Counted from the first letter of the stretch, positions 24,356 to 33,616 are shown. The stretch: 64,000 nt of DNA from CAYVQZ01 sp964453435 (GCA_964453435.1 CAYVQZ010000006.1:1-64000), one strand, 5' to 3'. Numbers and translations: made by a program. The notes: generated by a model not told the origin, from the letters alone.

Positions 24356-24488
24356 CACTCGGAGACAAGCCCCCTGCCTTTTTCGGATTCGTAGAAGGAC
24401 AACTTGCCTTCCGCCTGCACTTCTTGCTATTGTTGTGAAATCATAAAACATGAGTCAGGAAGAACGGCAGGCATCGAAGAGGACACAC

Positions 24489-24941
24489 ATGCTGATTCGG
24501 AAGGCACGACTCGACGACGAACGCAGTGTAATAAATCTTCTCAAACAATTTCCGCCCGGCGTTGATAATACCGACTGGGAGGCCGGCGCCATGGCGTTCC
24601 GGAAAATCATCGAGAACCCGGAACTCGGAAGCATCCTCGTCGCCGAGGTCGACGGACATGTCGCGGGAGTCACTACTCTTTCCTTTCCGTTTGCAATACG
24701 ATGTCGAGGCAGGTATTCCTGTATCGAGGAGAACATCGTCGACAAGAACTTTCGGGGCAAAGGGCTCGGAGGCGCGCTGCTCAGAGCGGCTATCGCCGAG
24801 GCGACGGAAAAAGGTTGTGACGAAATTCAGGTGAATTTCCCTTCGGAGCAAGGGTACCCTCTCTACATCAAGTACGGCTTCAAGGACATCAGCAAACATT
24901 TGAAGGCGAAACTGCCGATGGGCGAGCGAACGGAATCCTAA
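24489..24941 (+). CDS. GNAT-family N-acetyltransferase
   Basis: A 150-residue acetyl-CoA-dependent acetyltransferase of the GNAT fold. The core reads ILVAEVDGHVAGVTTLSFPF (beta-strands 3-4) and the acetyl-CoA pyrophosphate loop NFRGKGLGGALLRAAIAEAT (R/Q-x-x-G-x-G/A). A C-terminal 'GYPLYIKYGFKD' gives the tyrosine and beta-bulge of the family. Start ATG 24489 (GAAGAGGA upstream) is preferred to ATG 24450, which lacks a ribosome-binding site. Substrate unknown. Confidence 0.85.
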   Translation: MLIRKARLDDERSVINLLKQFPPGVDNTDWEAGAMAFRKIIENPELGSILVAEVDGHVAGVTTLSFPFAIRCRGRYSCIEENIVDKNFRGKGLGGALLRAAIAEATEKGCDEIQVNFPSEQGYPLYIKYGFKDISKHLKAKLPMGERTES

Positions 24942-25118
24942 CGAAGCATGGCTCGGACTTTCACAAGGCAGTCGCGGGCGGAGTTCAGTTACCGAGATGT
25001 TGACCGAAATGCAAGGGATTTCGCCGCAGGGGTCGCGTGTTTCCTTCGGGGCGTCTTAGAGCCCAACAGACACGGACTCAAAATCGAACTCTCTTTTTCG
25101 AAACGAGGTGTATGATCG

Positions 25119-26264
25119 GTGGATAATAAGAAGTGGGAAACCTGCAACCCCTCCGGCAGCAGACGTGTAATTGTGACAAAACAGCTTCCGGGAGAGCGAT
25201 GGCTGGAGATTCTAACCCAGGCGGACTGTTCGGTCAGTATTTGCACTTCGCCGGACCTCCTTGCCGCGAGTGAACTAAAAGAAGCGATTGGAGACATGTG
25301 TCACGGAGCAATCGGACAATTGACCGAAGCGTGGGGAGAGGAGCTTTTCTCCGCGCTCGACACCGCCGGCGGGATCGCCTACAGCAATTACGCCGTCGGC
25401 TTCAATAATGTTGATGTGGCAGCGGCCACACGGCACGGCATTCCGGTGGGCAACACGCCGGGCGTTCTTACAGACACGACCGCCGAACTGGCGGTCGCCC
25501 TCACCTTTGCCGCCGCTCGCCGATTGGGAGAAGCAGAGCGATTTATGCGGGCTGGCCGGTTCAGCGGATGGCTCCCGACGCTGTTCCTCGGAGAGCTTCT
25601 GAGGAATAAGACAGTTGGGGTCATAGGCGCCGGAAGAATCGGAACAGCTTATGCAAAGATAATGGCCCAGTCGGTGAAGATGAATGTGTTGTACTACGAT
25701 GTGCGGCAAAATCATGCGCTCGAGGACTACCTCGCAGCCTACAGCTGTTTTCTCGAATCACAAGGAGAACACCCGGTGAATTGCAAGCGCGCCCGAAGCG
25801 TGGATGAAGTTCTTCGCGAGGCCGATGTGGTAAGTCTTCATCCTCCCCTGGATGAGTCAACGCATCACCTCATCAACTTCGAGCGGTTATCTCTGATGAA
25901 AGATAACGCTGTCCTTATTAACGCCAGCCGGGGCGCAGTGATTGACGAGGAGGCGCTCGTGGCTCATTGCCGCGAGCACCCAAATTTCAGGGCGGGTCTG
26001 GACGTCTTCGAAGACGAGCCGAATATGAAGCCCGGCCTCGCGGACTTGGAAAACGTGATCATCGTTCCCCACATCGGCTCAGCAACTGTCTGGACACGAA
26101 GCGGCATGGCGATTCTCGCCGCCGCCAACGTGGCGGCAATATTGCTCGGATACCCCGTTTGGAACCGGGAAGACATCACTCCTTTTCTGGGCGAGCGACC
26201 CCCGAAGGCGGCGCCAAGCATTGTGAACGCCGGGGAGCTGGGTCTCCCGCTATATTCGAGCTGA
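25119..26264 (+). CDS. Hydroxypyruvate reductase, plant-peroxisomal-like (D-2-hydroxyacid dehydrogenase family)
   Basis: A 381-residue NAD(P)H-dependent dehydrogenase expected to reduce hydroxypyruvate to D-glycerate and probably glyoxylate to glycolate. It has the Rossmann motif VGVIGAGRIGTAYAKIM (near residue 166), the catalytic arginine in NASRGAVIDEEAL, the glutamate in GLDVFEDEP and the histidine in VPHIGSAT. Segments such as ETCNPSG, IGQLTEAWGEELFSAL, VGFNNVDVAAATRHGIPVGN, EGWLP-like SGWLPTLF and the ending PSIVNAGELGLP agree with plant HPR1 from memory, much more closely than ordinary bacterial SerA or GhrB. The start is GTG 25119 with GAGGTG upstream. It precedes the glycine-cleavage/SHMT operon, consistent with glycine-serine-glycerate conversion. 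Confidence 0.88.
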   Translation: MDNKKWETCNPSGSRRVIVTKQLPGERWLEILTQADCSVSICTSPDLLAASELKEAIGDMCHGAIGQLTEAWGEELFSALDTAGGIAYSNYAVGFNNVDVAAATRHGIPVGNTPGVLTDTTAELAVALTFAAARRLGEAERFMRAGRFSGWLPTLFLGELLRNKTVGVIGAGRIGTAYAKIMAQSVKMNVLYYDVRQNHALEDYLAAYSCFLESQGEHPVNCKRARSVDEVLREADVVSLHPPLDESTHHLINFERLSLMKDNAVLINASRGAVIDEEALVAHCREHPNFRAGLDVFEDEPNMKPGLADLENVIIVPHIGSATVWTRSGMAILAAANVAAILLGYPVWNREDITPFLGERPPKAAPSIVNAGELGLPLYSS

Positions 26265-26304
26265 TGCGCGATTTACGGAAAGGATCCATCGGATTAACGG
26301 ACAC

Positions 26305-26334
26305 TTGACAGAAGCCGTGCAAATTATCAATACT
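26305..26334 (+). promoter_or_regulatory. Candidate promoter of the glycine-cleavage operon
   Basis: A perfect -35 box TTGACA (26305-26310) is followed after 18 bases by AATACT (26329-26334, four of six matches to TATAAT). It lies 76 bases before the gcvT-SHMT fusion start. I see no glycine-riboswitch consensus in this spacer. Confidence 0.35.
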
Positions 26335-26409
26335 CGACATCGGCGAAATAGAGGACTGCCTCTCGAAGTTTCTGGTCTCCGTTGGAACGCGCCTCACAGG
26401 AAATAAGGA

Positions 26410-29055
26410 ATGCGAGAACTCAACAAAACTGTTCTCCACGATGCGCATCTCAGACTCGGCGCCAAGATGGTGGATTTTGCCGGATGGGAGATGCCGTTGT
26501 TTTATTCCACCGGCATCATCGCCGAACATCTGACGACACGAAAAAGCGCCGGCCTCTTCGATATTTCCCACATGGGCAGGTTCATCATTCGGGGCGCAAA
26601 CGCCGTGCAGTTTTTGCAGCACGCGCTCACCAACAACGCAGACGCGCTCGAAGTTGGGGAATCCCAGTACACTATCATCCCGAACCAGGCGGGCGGCGCC
26701 ATCGACGACGCATATCTGTATCGATTCGTGGACGACGAGTTTCTCCTCGTGGTCAATGCCGCAAACCGGCAAAAGGACTGGGAGCACCTTCAAGCGCTGG
26801 CTGCCTTTTTCTCTGACCTCGAAATCAGCGACCGTTCGAACGAACTCGCCATGCTGGCGCTGCAAGGGCCCTCATCACGCGGGTTGCTCGAACAATTGAC
26901 CCACGCGGGATTGCTGCCGGAACCGCTCCGAAACGCCAATGCAATTGTGAAGGCCGGCGCCATCACGGTGCTGGTCGCGAGAACCGGCTATACCGGCGAG
27001 CCGCTCTGCTTCGAGTTATTCGTGGAACAGCGAGATGCCCTGGAACTATGGAACTTGCTCATGGAACAAGGGGCCACTCCCGCCGGCCTTGGGGCACGGG
27101 ACACCCTTCGGCTGGAAGCAGGGCTTGCGCTTTACGGTCACGAGCTGGGCCAGGACCCCGACGGCAACGAAATACCGATTCTTGCGTATTCGAAGGCGCG
27201 GTTTGCCGTGAGTCTCTCGCCGCTCAAGGGCAACTTCGTGGGGATGGCCGAGCTGGCAAAACAGCATGCCGCTCTGGAGAGAATCGTATTCCGCGACTAC
27301 TCGCTTGTTGAAAACCTGCCTCGGATGATCAGGCCGTTCGCAATGGTGGGTCGAGGTGTTGCCCGCGCCGGCTTCAAGGTTTATCGGAACGGCCGCCATG
27401 TCGGCTACGTCACAAGCGGGACAACCGTGCCGATGTGGGAATTTGATGGCGAGGGTCTCGAATCTGTACCAACCGACACACATCGTCTCCGCGCGATCGG
27501 ATTGGCCCTCCTCGACAGCGACATTCTGGAAGAGGACCGGGTAGAAGTTGAGATTCGCGGCAAGCTCGTCGAGGCGGTGATAGTCCCTTACCACATACGA
27601 AGCGAGGCGCCGCCATACGCGCGCCCGATCGTATACGGTTATAAAAAGCCCGAGAAAGTTACCGGCCCGGGTTCACTTCCGGAGAGCGCGCTAAATCTTC
27701 TGACAAAAGCTATCGACAACACACGCTGGCGACAGGAAGAATGCATGAATTTGATTCCCTCCGAGATGACCCCGTCGCCCCTGGTTCGGTTGGTTTCCGG
27801 GATGGACTCCGCCTTCCGCTATGCCGAACACAAAAAGGTCGAGGCTTTCTACGAGAATGAGATTTTCTATTACCAGGGAACGGATTTCATTGGCGAGGTG
27901 GAGCGATTGCTCGGTGCTCAGATCTGCACGTTCCTCGAATGCGAGGAAGTCGAGACCCGGCTTCTGAGCGGCCAATTGGCCAATATGGCCGTTTTCAGCG
28001 CGTTCTGTGACTACATCAACCGTGGCGATCGCAAGCGTGAACCACGGCGAATTCGCCGGGTGATGAACCATTACATCGGCAAAGGCGGCCACCTGAGTTC
28101 ACAACCAATGGGGGCGCTGAGAGACTTCGTGGCGCGCGACCCGCAGACCGAGCGACCGGCGGTCGTCAATTTCCCCGTGCTCCCGGAGAACCGATACAAA
28201 ACAGACGTGCGGGCCACGCTCGAACTAATCGACGAGTATCGTCCCGAACTTATCATTTTCGGGAAGAGTATGTTTCTCCACAAGGAGCCGGTTGTCGAAG
28301 TCCGGCGCTTCCTCGATTCGCGGGGCATCGAGGCGTTCATAAAATACGATATGGCACATGTGCTCGGCCTGGTCGGTCCCCATTTTCAGAAACCGTTCGA
28401 AGAGGGCGCCGATTTCGTCACGGGTTCGACACATAAGACGTTCTTCGGGACCCAGCGAGGCATCGTTGCTTCCTGCTACCTCGAACACGACAAGCATTAT
28501 GAACTTTGGAAAGCCGTTCGTCGCCGTACGTTCCCCGGCTCGGTGTCGAACCACCATCTCGGGACGCTGGTCGGTCTGCTGATGTCAACGTATGAAATGA
28601 ATCACTTCAAAGACCCGTATCAGCCCAAAGTCATCTCGAACGCGAAGGCCTTTGCGCGTGCCTTGAATGAATGCGGCCTGCAGGTGGCCGGTGACCCCGA
28701 TATCGGTTTCACGGAAACTCATCAAGTGATCGTACTTGTGGGATACGCGCGCGGACCGGAGATGGCCAAGAGGCTCGAGGCCAACAACATTATCTGCAAC
28801 TTCCAGGCGACTCCCGACGAAGAGGGCTTCAGTGCATCCGGAGCCCTGCGGTTGGGCGTAGCGGAAATGACGCGTTTCGGAATGAACGAAGAAGACTTTG
28901 GCGAGCTCGCGCAATTAATGCGCGATGTGATCGTCGGGGGAAAAAGTGTAAAGGATGAGATACTATCGCTGCGTCGCCGGTTTTGCGAGCTACGGTACAG
29001 CTTTCGCGGCGCCGAATTTGCTGCTTTTTTAGAGGAATTACGTGGATTCTTTTAG
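26410..29055 (+). CDS. Fusion of glycine cleavage T-protein and a divergent serine hydroxymethyltransferase
   Basis: An 881-residue two-domain protein. Residues 1-~395 are aminomethyltransferase GcvT: LHDAHLRLGAKMVDFAGWEM, FDISHMGRF, ARTGYTGEPLCFELF and a C-terminal barrel ending VPYHIRS. Residues ~420-881 are a PLP-dependent SHMT: NLIPSEMTPSP, KYDMAHVLGL and the Schiff-base segment GSTHKTFFGTQRG with Lys676. The SHMT part is divergent (canonical 'NKYAEGYPG' is replaced by FRYAEHKKVEAFYENE). T-protein makes 5,10-methylene-THF from the aminomethyl arm of GcvH; SHMT joins it to glycine giving serine. Fusion suggests channelling. A normal glyA is also present at 57623. There is no internal stop or frameshift, and the ATG follows AAGGA. 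Confidence 0.9.
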   Translation: MRELNKTVLHDAHLRLGAKMVDFAGWEMPLFYSTGIIAEHLTTRKSAGLFDISHMGRFIIRGANAVQFLQHALTNNADALEVGESQYTIIPNQAGGAIDDAYLYRFVDDEFLLVVNAANRQKDWEHLQALAAFFSDLEISDRSNELAMLALQGPSSRGLLEQLTHAGLLPEPLRNANAIVKAGAITVLVARTGYTGEPLCFELFVEQRDALELWNLLMEQGATPAGLGARDTLRLEAGLALYGHELGQDPDGNEIPILAYSKARFAVSLSPLKGNFVGMAELAKQHAALERIVFRDYSLVENLPRMIRPFAMVGRGVARAGFKVYRNGRHVGYVTSGTTVPMWEFDGEGLESVPTDTHRLRAIGLALLDSDILEEDRVEVEIRGKLVEAVIVPYHIRSEAPPYARPIVYGYKKPEKVTGPGSLPESALNLLTKAIDNTRWRQEECMNLIPSEMTPSPLVRLVSGMDSAFRYAEHKKVEAFYENEIFYYQGTDFIGEVERLLGAQICTFLECEEVETRLLSGQLANMAVFSAFCDYINRGDRKREPRRIRRVMNHYIGKGGHLSSQPMGALRDFVARDPQTERPAVVNFPVLPENRYKTDVRATLELIDEYRPELIIFGKSMFLHKEPVVEVRRFLDSRGIEAFIKYDMAHVLGLVGPHFQKPFEEGADFVTGSTHKTFFGTQRGIVASCYLEHDKHYELWKAVRRRTFPGSVSNHHLGTLVGLLMSTYEMNHFKDPYQPKVISNAKAFARALNECGLQVAGDPDIGFTETHQVIVLVGYARGPEMAKRLEANNIICNFQATPDEEGFSASGALRLGVAEMTRFGMNEEDFGELAQLMRDVIVGGKSVKDEILSLRRRFCELRYSFRGAEFAAFLEELRGFF

Positions 29056-29108
29056 TTCGGCCGGGCGTACGGCCAGTATGAGATTCAGGTTGCCATGGAG
29101 GTACAGCG

Positions 29109-29513
29109 ATGAAGAAAATCAGCGAACTCAACCTGCCCGAGGATATCTATTATTCCGAAGACCACGAGTGGGTCAAACTCGAAGGAAAAGTTGCGCGAAT
29201 CGGCATTTCCGACTATGCTCAGGACCAGATGGGAGACATTACCTTTGTCGAGGTTCCGGAAGTCGGGGATACGTTTGAGGAGGGCGAGCAATTCGGCAGT
29301 GTCGAATCGACGAAGGCGGTGTCCGAGATGTTATTGCCGGTCAGCGGCGAGGTTGTCGCCGTGAACAAAGACCTCGAGGACTCGCCCGGGCTTATCAATG
29401 AGGACCCCTACGGGCGCGGTTGGATTATCGAGATTCGGCCTGATGATGCCGACGACATCGATTCGCTGTTGACAAAAGAGGATTATCTGAAACTGCTCGA
29501 AGGGACGGAATAG
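29109..29513 (+). CDS. gcvH: Glycine cleavage system H protein
   Basis: A 134-residue lipoyl carrier of the glycine cleavage complex. The lipoylation motif FGSVESTKAVSEMLLPVSGE places the modified lysine at residue 69. HEWVKLEG, ARIGISDYAQDQMGDITFVE and the C-terminal GWIIEI are all typical, and length is normal (125-135). The ATG follows TGGAGGT. It shuttles the aminomethyl group from GcvPA/PB to the T domain of the preceding gene; lipB in the same operon can supply the octanoyl precursor. Confidence 0.96.
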   Translation: MKKISELNLPEDIYYSEDHEWVKLEGKVARIGISDYAQDQMGDITFVEVPEVGDTFEEGEQFGSVESTKAVSEMLLPVSGEVVAVNKDLEDSPGLINEDPYGRGWIIEIRPDDADDIDSLLTKEDYLKLLEGTE

Positions 29514-30845
29514 ATGCGCTATTTGCCGCATACTGAAGAAGATGTGAAGCTGATGCTTGACGCCATCGGAGCAGAAAGCGTCGAAACGCTCTTTGCCGGA
29601 ATTCCGCAATCATGCCGCATGAGAGAAAAGCTGCAACTCCCGGCCCCGCTCACCGAATGGGAGCTTTCCGAGCACATGGAACGTCTTTCCGGCATGACGG
29701 CCGTATCTCCGGAGTACAAGGTCTTCATGGGCGCCGGAAGCTACGAACATTACATCCCGCAATCGGTTTTCTATCTTCTTGGCCGGTCCGAATTCTCGAC
29801 CGCCTACACGCCGTATCAGGCCGAAATGAGCCAGGGAACCCTGCAGGCGATATACGAATACCAGTCGCTTGTTTCTCGTCTGCTGGGCATGGAGGTCGCC
29901 AACGCGTCGCTTTACGATGGCGCCACTGCCTTGGCAGAGGCAATACTGATGGCCTTGCGAATAACCAAAGGAACCAAGGTCGGCCTCTCGCGAGCCGCGC
30001 ACCCGTTGTATCGCAAAGTGGTCCGAACATATCTAGAACCGACGGGATGTGAGGTCATCGAGTTCGATTATCTTCCGAATGGCCGGACCGACCTCTCATC
30101 GATACCCACCCACCGGGACCTGGCCGCGGTGGCAGTTCAATCCCCCAATTTTTTCGGCATTATTGAAGATCTCGAAACAGCCGCGTCCTGCGCCCATGCG
30201 AACGATGCCCTTTTCATTGCGTCGTTTACGGAGCCTCTGGCATATGGGATTCTGAAGAGTCCGGGGCTGCTTGGGGCCGACATAGCGTGCGGGGAAGGAC
30301 AGAGTCTTGGCGTCCCTCAATCATTTGGTGGACCCGCTCTCGGAATGTTCGCAAGCAGGATGAAATATGTTCGCAATATGCCCGGCAGGCTGGTGGGCCA
30401 AACCACCGATGCGGGAGGCAACCGAGGCTTCGTTTTGACACTATCTACGAGGGAACAACATATCCGGAGGGCAAAAGCGACATCGAACATCTGCACTAAT
30501 AACAATCTCTGTGCAGTAGCGGCAGCAATGCACATGGCTTCTCTCGGCGGCTCGGGCTTCAGAGATCTCTCGCAACTCAACCGCGACAAATCAGAATATT
30601 TGAAGGGAGAACTCGTTAAGGCCGGGTGCAAAATAATCTTTGACGCCCCGACCTTTAATGAGTTCGTCATAAGTTTTCCGGAGACCAGCCCAAATATTCA
30701 TGCGCGCCTGCTTGCGAAGAAGATTGTGCCAGGAGTTCCGCTCGGCCCATATTATCCGGAACTTCACGACCGCTACCTCGTCTGTGTAACGGAAACCAAG
30801 ACAAAAGAGGATATGGATGCTCTTGCAATGGAGGTGCGGGCATGA
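29514..30845 (+). CDS. gcvPA: Glycine dehydrogenase (decarboxylating) subunit 1
   Basis: A 443-residue N-terminal half of P-protein, as in organisms with split P-protein. Typical segments: MRYLPHTEEDVKLMLDAIG, FMGAGSYEHYIPQSVFYLLG, FSTAYTPYQAEMSQGTLQAI and YEYQSLVSRLLGMEVANAS, then GQSLGVPQSFGGPALGMFA. It has the PLP-enzyme fold but no cofactor lysine and works as a heterotetramer with GcvPB. Its ATG directly abuts the gcvH stop, and its stop overlaps gcvPB by four bases. Confidence 0.96.
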   Translation: MRYLPHTEEDVKLMLDAIGAESVETLFAGIPQSCRMREKLQLPAPLTEWELSEHMERLSGMTAVSPEYKVFMGAGSYEHYIPQSVFYLLGRSEFSTAYTPYQAEMSQGTLQAIYEYQSLVSRLLGMEVANASLYDGATALAEAILMALRITKGTKVGLSRAAHPLYRKVVRTYLEPTGCEVIEFDYLPNGRTDLSSIPTHRDLAAVAVQSPNFFGIIEDLETAASCAHANDALFIASFTEPLAYGILKSPGLLGADIACGEGQSLGVPQSFGGPALGMFASRMKYVRNMPGRLVGQTTDAGGNRGFVLTLSTREQHIRRAKATSNICTNNNLCAVAAAMHMASLGGSGFRDLSQLNRDKSEYLKGELVKAGCKIIFDAPTFNEFVISFPETSPNIHARLLAKKIVPGVPLGPYYPELHDRYLVCVTETKTKEDMDALAMEVRA

Positions 30846-32299
30846 ACGAATTTCCCGGGACAACCGGTCTCGTATTGAATGAGCCGCTCCTCTGGGAAAA
30901 AGGCCGAGTGGGCAGAACCGGATTCAGCCTGCCTCGACGCGATGTCGATGTTTCTCCATTGGACGAGCGCCTCGCGGGAGACGGGCCCGATTTTCCCGAC
31001 TTGAGCGAACCCGAAGTCATTCGTCATTACACGCGATTATCCCAATGGAACTTCGGAATAGACAGCGGAATGTATCCCCTGGGTTCCTGCACCATGAAAT
31101 ACAATCCCAAGCTTCATGAAAAAATGGCCGCTTTGGCCGGCTTTTCACGGGGACATCCCCTGCTCCCCGCCGCGCTCGCACAGGGACCGCTCCGCTTAAT
31201 GTTCGAGTTACAGGAAGCGCTCGCCGAAATCACGGGCATGGATGCCGTAACCCTCCAGCCGGCTGCAGGAGCGCACGGCGAACTGACCGGAATGCTTATC
31301 ATTCATGCCTATCATAAGAGTAAGGGTTCCCGGCGTTCGAAAATTCTTGTTCCCGACACTGCCCACGGAACGAATCCCGCAAGCGCCAGCCTTTGTGGTT
31401 ATCGTTCGACGCCGGTTCAGTCGAACGAACACGGTATCCTCTCGGTCGAGACCGTGGCACAAGAAATGGATGAAGACACGGCTGGAATCATGATAACGAA
31501 TCCGAACACGCTTGGACTTTTCGAAGAGAACATTCGAGGGATAGCGGATATTGTTCACGAAAAGGGCGGACTCGTCTACGGGGACGGCGCAAACATGAAT
31601 GCGGTGATGGGGATTGTTCGCATGGGGGAAATCGGCGTGGACGTGCTGCACCTGAACCTGCACAAGACGTTTTCCACTCCCCATGGAGGTGGCGGACCCG
31701 GGTCGGGGCCGGTGGGCGTGAAAAAGAATCTCGAGCCCTTCCTGCCCGTTCCCAGGATAATCCAAGAGGGCGAAACGTATGCGCTGACCGACCAGTTTCC
31801 GCAGTCGATTGGGAAGATTCACTCCTTCTACGGGAATTTTGGGGTTCTGGTGAAAGCCTGTTCGTATATTATGAGTATGGGCGCCGAGTCCCTGAAAAGA
31901 GCCAGCCAACTTGCCGTCCTCAACGCCAACTATATTAAAGAAAAACTTCGGGATACTTTCAAAATTGCATACGACCGGCCCTGCATGCACGAATGCGTGT
32001 TCTCCGAAAAGCTGCAGAGAGAGTACAACATCACAACTATCGAAATTGCCAAACGGCTGATCGACTATGGGTTTCATCCGCCTACCGTCTATTTTCCGCT
32101 GGTTGTCGACGGCGCCATAATGGTAGAGCCTACCGAAACCGAACCGAAAGAAGAACTCGACGGTTTCATTGACGCATGCAGGGCGATTATGCGCGAGGCA
32201 AAGGAGCGACCCGAACTGCTCCGAAACGCGCCACATAACACAAAAGTGCGCAGGATGGACGAAACGAAGGCGGCCAGGCATCCGCATCTGACCGATTGA
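30842..32299 (+). CDS. gcvPB: Glycine dehydrogenase (decarboxylating) subunit 2
   Basis: A 485-residue PLP-carrying half of P-protein, which decarboxylates glycine and loads the aminomethyl group on GcvH (reversible). The Schiff-base lysine is Lys275 in HLNLHKTFSTPHGGGGPGSG. Other signatures are PLGSCTMKYNPK, TLQPAAGAHGELTGMLI and PDTAHGTNPASA. It overlaps gcvPA by ATGA and is followed 4 bp later by lipB. The L protein (lipoamide dehydrogenase) is not in this window. Confidence 0.96.
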   Translation: MNEFPGTTGLVLNEPLLWEKGRVGRTGFSLPRRDVDVSPLDERLAGDGPDFPDLSEPEVIRHYTRLSQWNFGIDSGMYPLGSCTMKYNPKLHEKMAALAGFSRGHPLLPAALAQGPLRLMFELQEALAEITGMDAVTLQPAAGAHGELTGMLIIHAYHKSKGSRRSKILVPDTAHGTNPASASLCGYRSTPVQSNEHGILSVETVAQEMDEDTAGIMITNPNTLGLFEENIRGIADIVHEKGGLVYGDGANMNAVMGIVRMGEIGVDVLHLNLHKTFSTPHGGGGPGSGPVGVKKNLEPFLPVPRIIQEGETYALTDQFPQSIGKIHSFYGNFGVLVKACSYIMSMGAESLKRASQLAVLNANYIKEKLRDTFKIAYDRPCMHECVFSEKLQREYNITTIEIAKRLIDYGFHPPTVYFPLVVDGAIMVEPTETEPKEELDGFIDACRAIMREAKERPELLRNAPHNTKVRRMDETKAARHPHLTD

Positions 32300-32303
32300 G
32301 CCA

Positions 32304-33071
32304 ATGGCGACTCACGGAGGAAAAAAGGCGGTCCTCTACCTGCAGCTTCCGACTACGGATTACATTGCCGCCTGGAACTTGCAGAAGGTCCTTGCCCGAG
32401 CGCGAGGGGACAAAAAACTTGAAACCGACGTCGTCATTTTACTCCAGCACTTTCCCGTTTTCACAGTGGGACGAAGGGGAGACGTCAGGAACCTGACTGT
32501 CAGCGAAGCTTTTCTTAAAAGGGTGGGAATTCCCGTGGTCCCCGTTGAGCGGGGGGGGGATATTACATACCATGCTCCGGGACAGGTCGTAATCTACCCA
32601 ATTATTCATCTGGACGCATCGAACTTGAAGATAGACTCATACATCAGCCGTTTGGAGGAGATGATGCTTCGTACTTTGCAATCATGGGATATCGACGCAG
32701 AAAGGAATAGTCTGAACAGGGGAGTCTGGGTGGACAACAGGAAAATCGGAAGTGTGGGTATCTGTGTTCGGCAAGGAGTTTCTTTCCACGGTCTGGCGCT
32801 GAATGTGAATCTTTCCCTTGAACCGTTCGGGTGGATACACCCCTGCGGCCTTCGCGGAATCGAAATGACATCCATGCAACGAGAGCTTTGCCGCGCACTT
32901 GCCGTTGAAGATGTAGGTCATACGCTGATGGAAAATATGAAAATCATTTTCGACATAGAGTTTCAACCCGTAACCCGTGCCGAACTGGCCAGTCTCATTG
33001 AAGATGCAGCTTGGCAAGGGGAGCAAGCTTTTCATGAACGAGCGAAGAACCGCTCTGTAATCCTCGAATGA
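32304..33071 (+). CDS. lipB: Octanoyl-[acyl-carrier-protein]:protein N-octanoyltransferase
   Basis: A 255-residue LipB, transferring octanoyl from ACP to apo-GcvH and other lipoyl domains. The family signature is complete: FTVGRRGD, the RGGDITYHAPGQVVIYPIIH motif, NRKIGSVGICVRQGVSFHGL and the catalytic cysteine in HPCGLRGIEMTSM (Cys181). The C-terminal extension of ~45 residues is longer than in E. coli LipB. The gene sits in the gcv operon, where its direct client GcvH is encoded. LipA is not in the window. The stop overlaps the next gene by four bases. Confidence 0.95.
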   Translation: MATHGGKKAVLYLQLPTTDYIAAWNLQKVLARARGDKKLETDVVILLQHFPVFTVGRRGDVRNLTVSEAFLKRVGIPVVPVERGGDITYHAPGQVVIYPIIHLDASNLKIDSYISRLEEMMLRTLQSWDIDAERNSLNRGVWVDNRKIGSVGICVRQGVSFHGLALNVNLSLEPFGWIHPCGLRGIEMTSMQRELCRALAVEDVGHTLMENMKIIFDIEFQPVTRAELASLIEDAAWQGEQAFHERAKNRSVILE

Positions 33072-33616
33072 TGAACGATTGGAAGAAAGCCATGCAAATT
33101 CACCGGATTCTGTTCCTGATTGGGAGAGACCGACCGGGGATCGTGGACGAAGTTTCCACTTTTCTTTTTGACCGAGGCGCGAACATAGAAGACAGCCGTA
33201 TGGCGGCCATGGGAGGACGGTTCTCAATCATAACGCTTTTCTCATGTCCCCCGGAAAATCTCCACAATATCGAAGCGGACCTCAAAAACCTCCGCGAAAT
33301 CGGCTTCGAGACGTCGCTTCATGAAGCCGAAGCCCCGTCGATACTTCCAAAGAAGCCCTGTCTACCTCTGAAACTTGAAGTTATTGCCATGGACCATCCC
33401 GGAATTGTTCAGAAGGTTGTATCTGTTTTGCACCGTCATAACGTGAATATCGAGAGTTTGAACACGGAAGTGACAAGCGCTCCGCTGTCGGGCGCTCCCC
33501 TCTTCGACCTCACTCTCGAAGCGGCCGTGCCCGCCGATGAATCGATTGCCCGAGTGAAAGAAGAACTTATTCTTTTGTCCGCTCAAATGAATCTTGATTT
33601 AACTTTTAACAAGTGA
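33068..33616 (+). CDS. Double-ACT-domain protein, GcvR-like
   Basis: A 182-residue protein consisting of two ACT domains: residues ~12-80 (ILFLIGRDRPGIVDEVSTFL, then FDRGANIEDSRM) and ~97-180 (LEVIAMDHPGIVQKVVSVLH, then RHNVNIESLNTE). ACT domains bind amino acids; the closest known arrangement is the glycine cleavage repressor GcvR. It overlaps lipB by ATGA, so a glycine- or serine-sensing role for this operon is a reasonable inference. No DNA-binding domain, so it would act through a partner. Confidence 0.85.
   Translation: MMNDWKKAMQIHRILFLIGRDRPGIVDEVSTFLFDRGANIEDSRMAAMGGRFSIITLFSCPPENLHNIEADLKNLREIGFETSLHEAEAPSILPKKPCLPLKLEVIAMDHPGIVQKVVSVLHRHNVNIESLNTEVTSAPLSGAPLFDLTLEAAVPADESIARVKEELILLSAQMNLDLTFNK

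Noticed and set aside
26265..26409. Possible glycine riboswitch before the glycine-cleavage operon
   Set aside because: I looked for the conserved glycine aptamer core and found no match; only a promoter candidate is seen.
31208..32287. 359-codon minus-strand frame inside gcvPB
   Set aside because: Antisense shadow of a well-conserved PLP enzyme.
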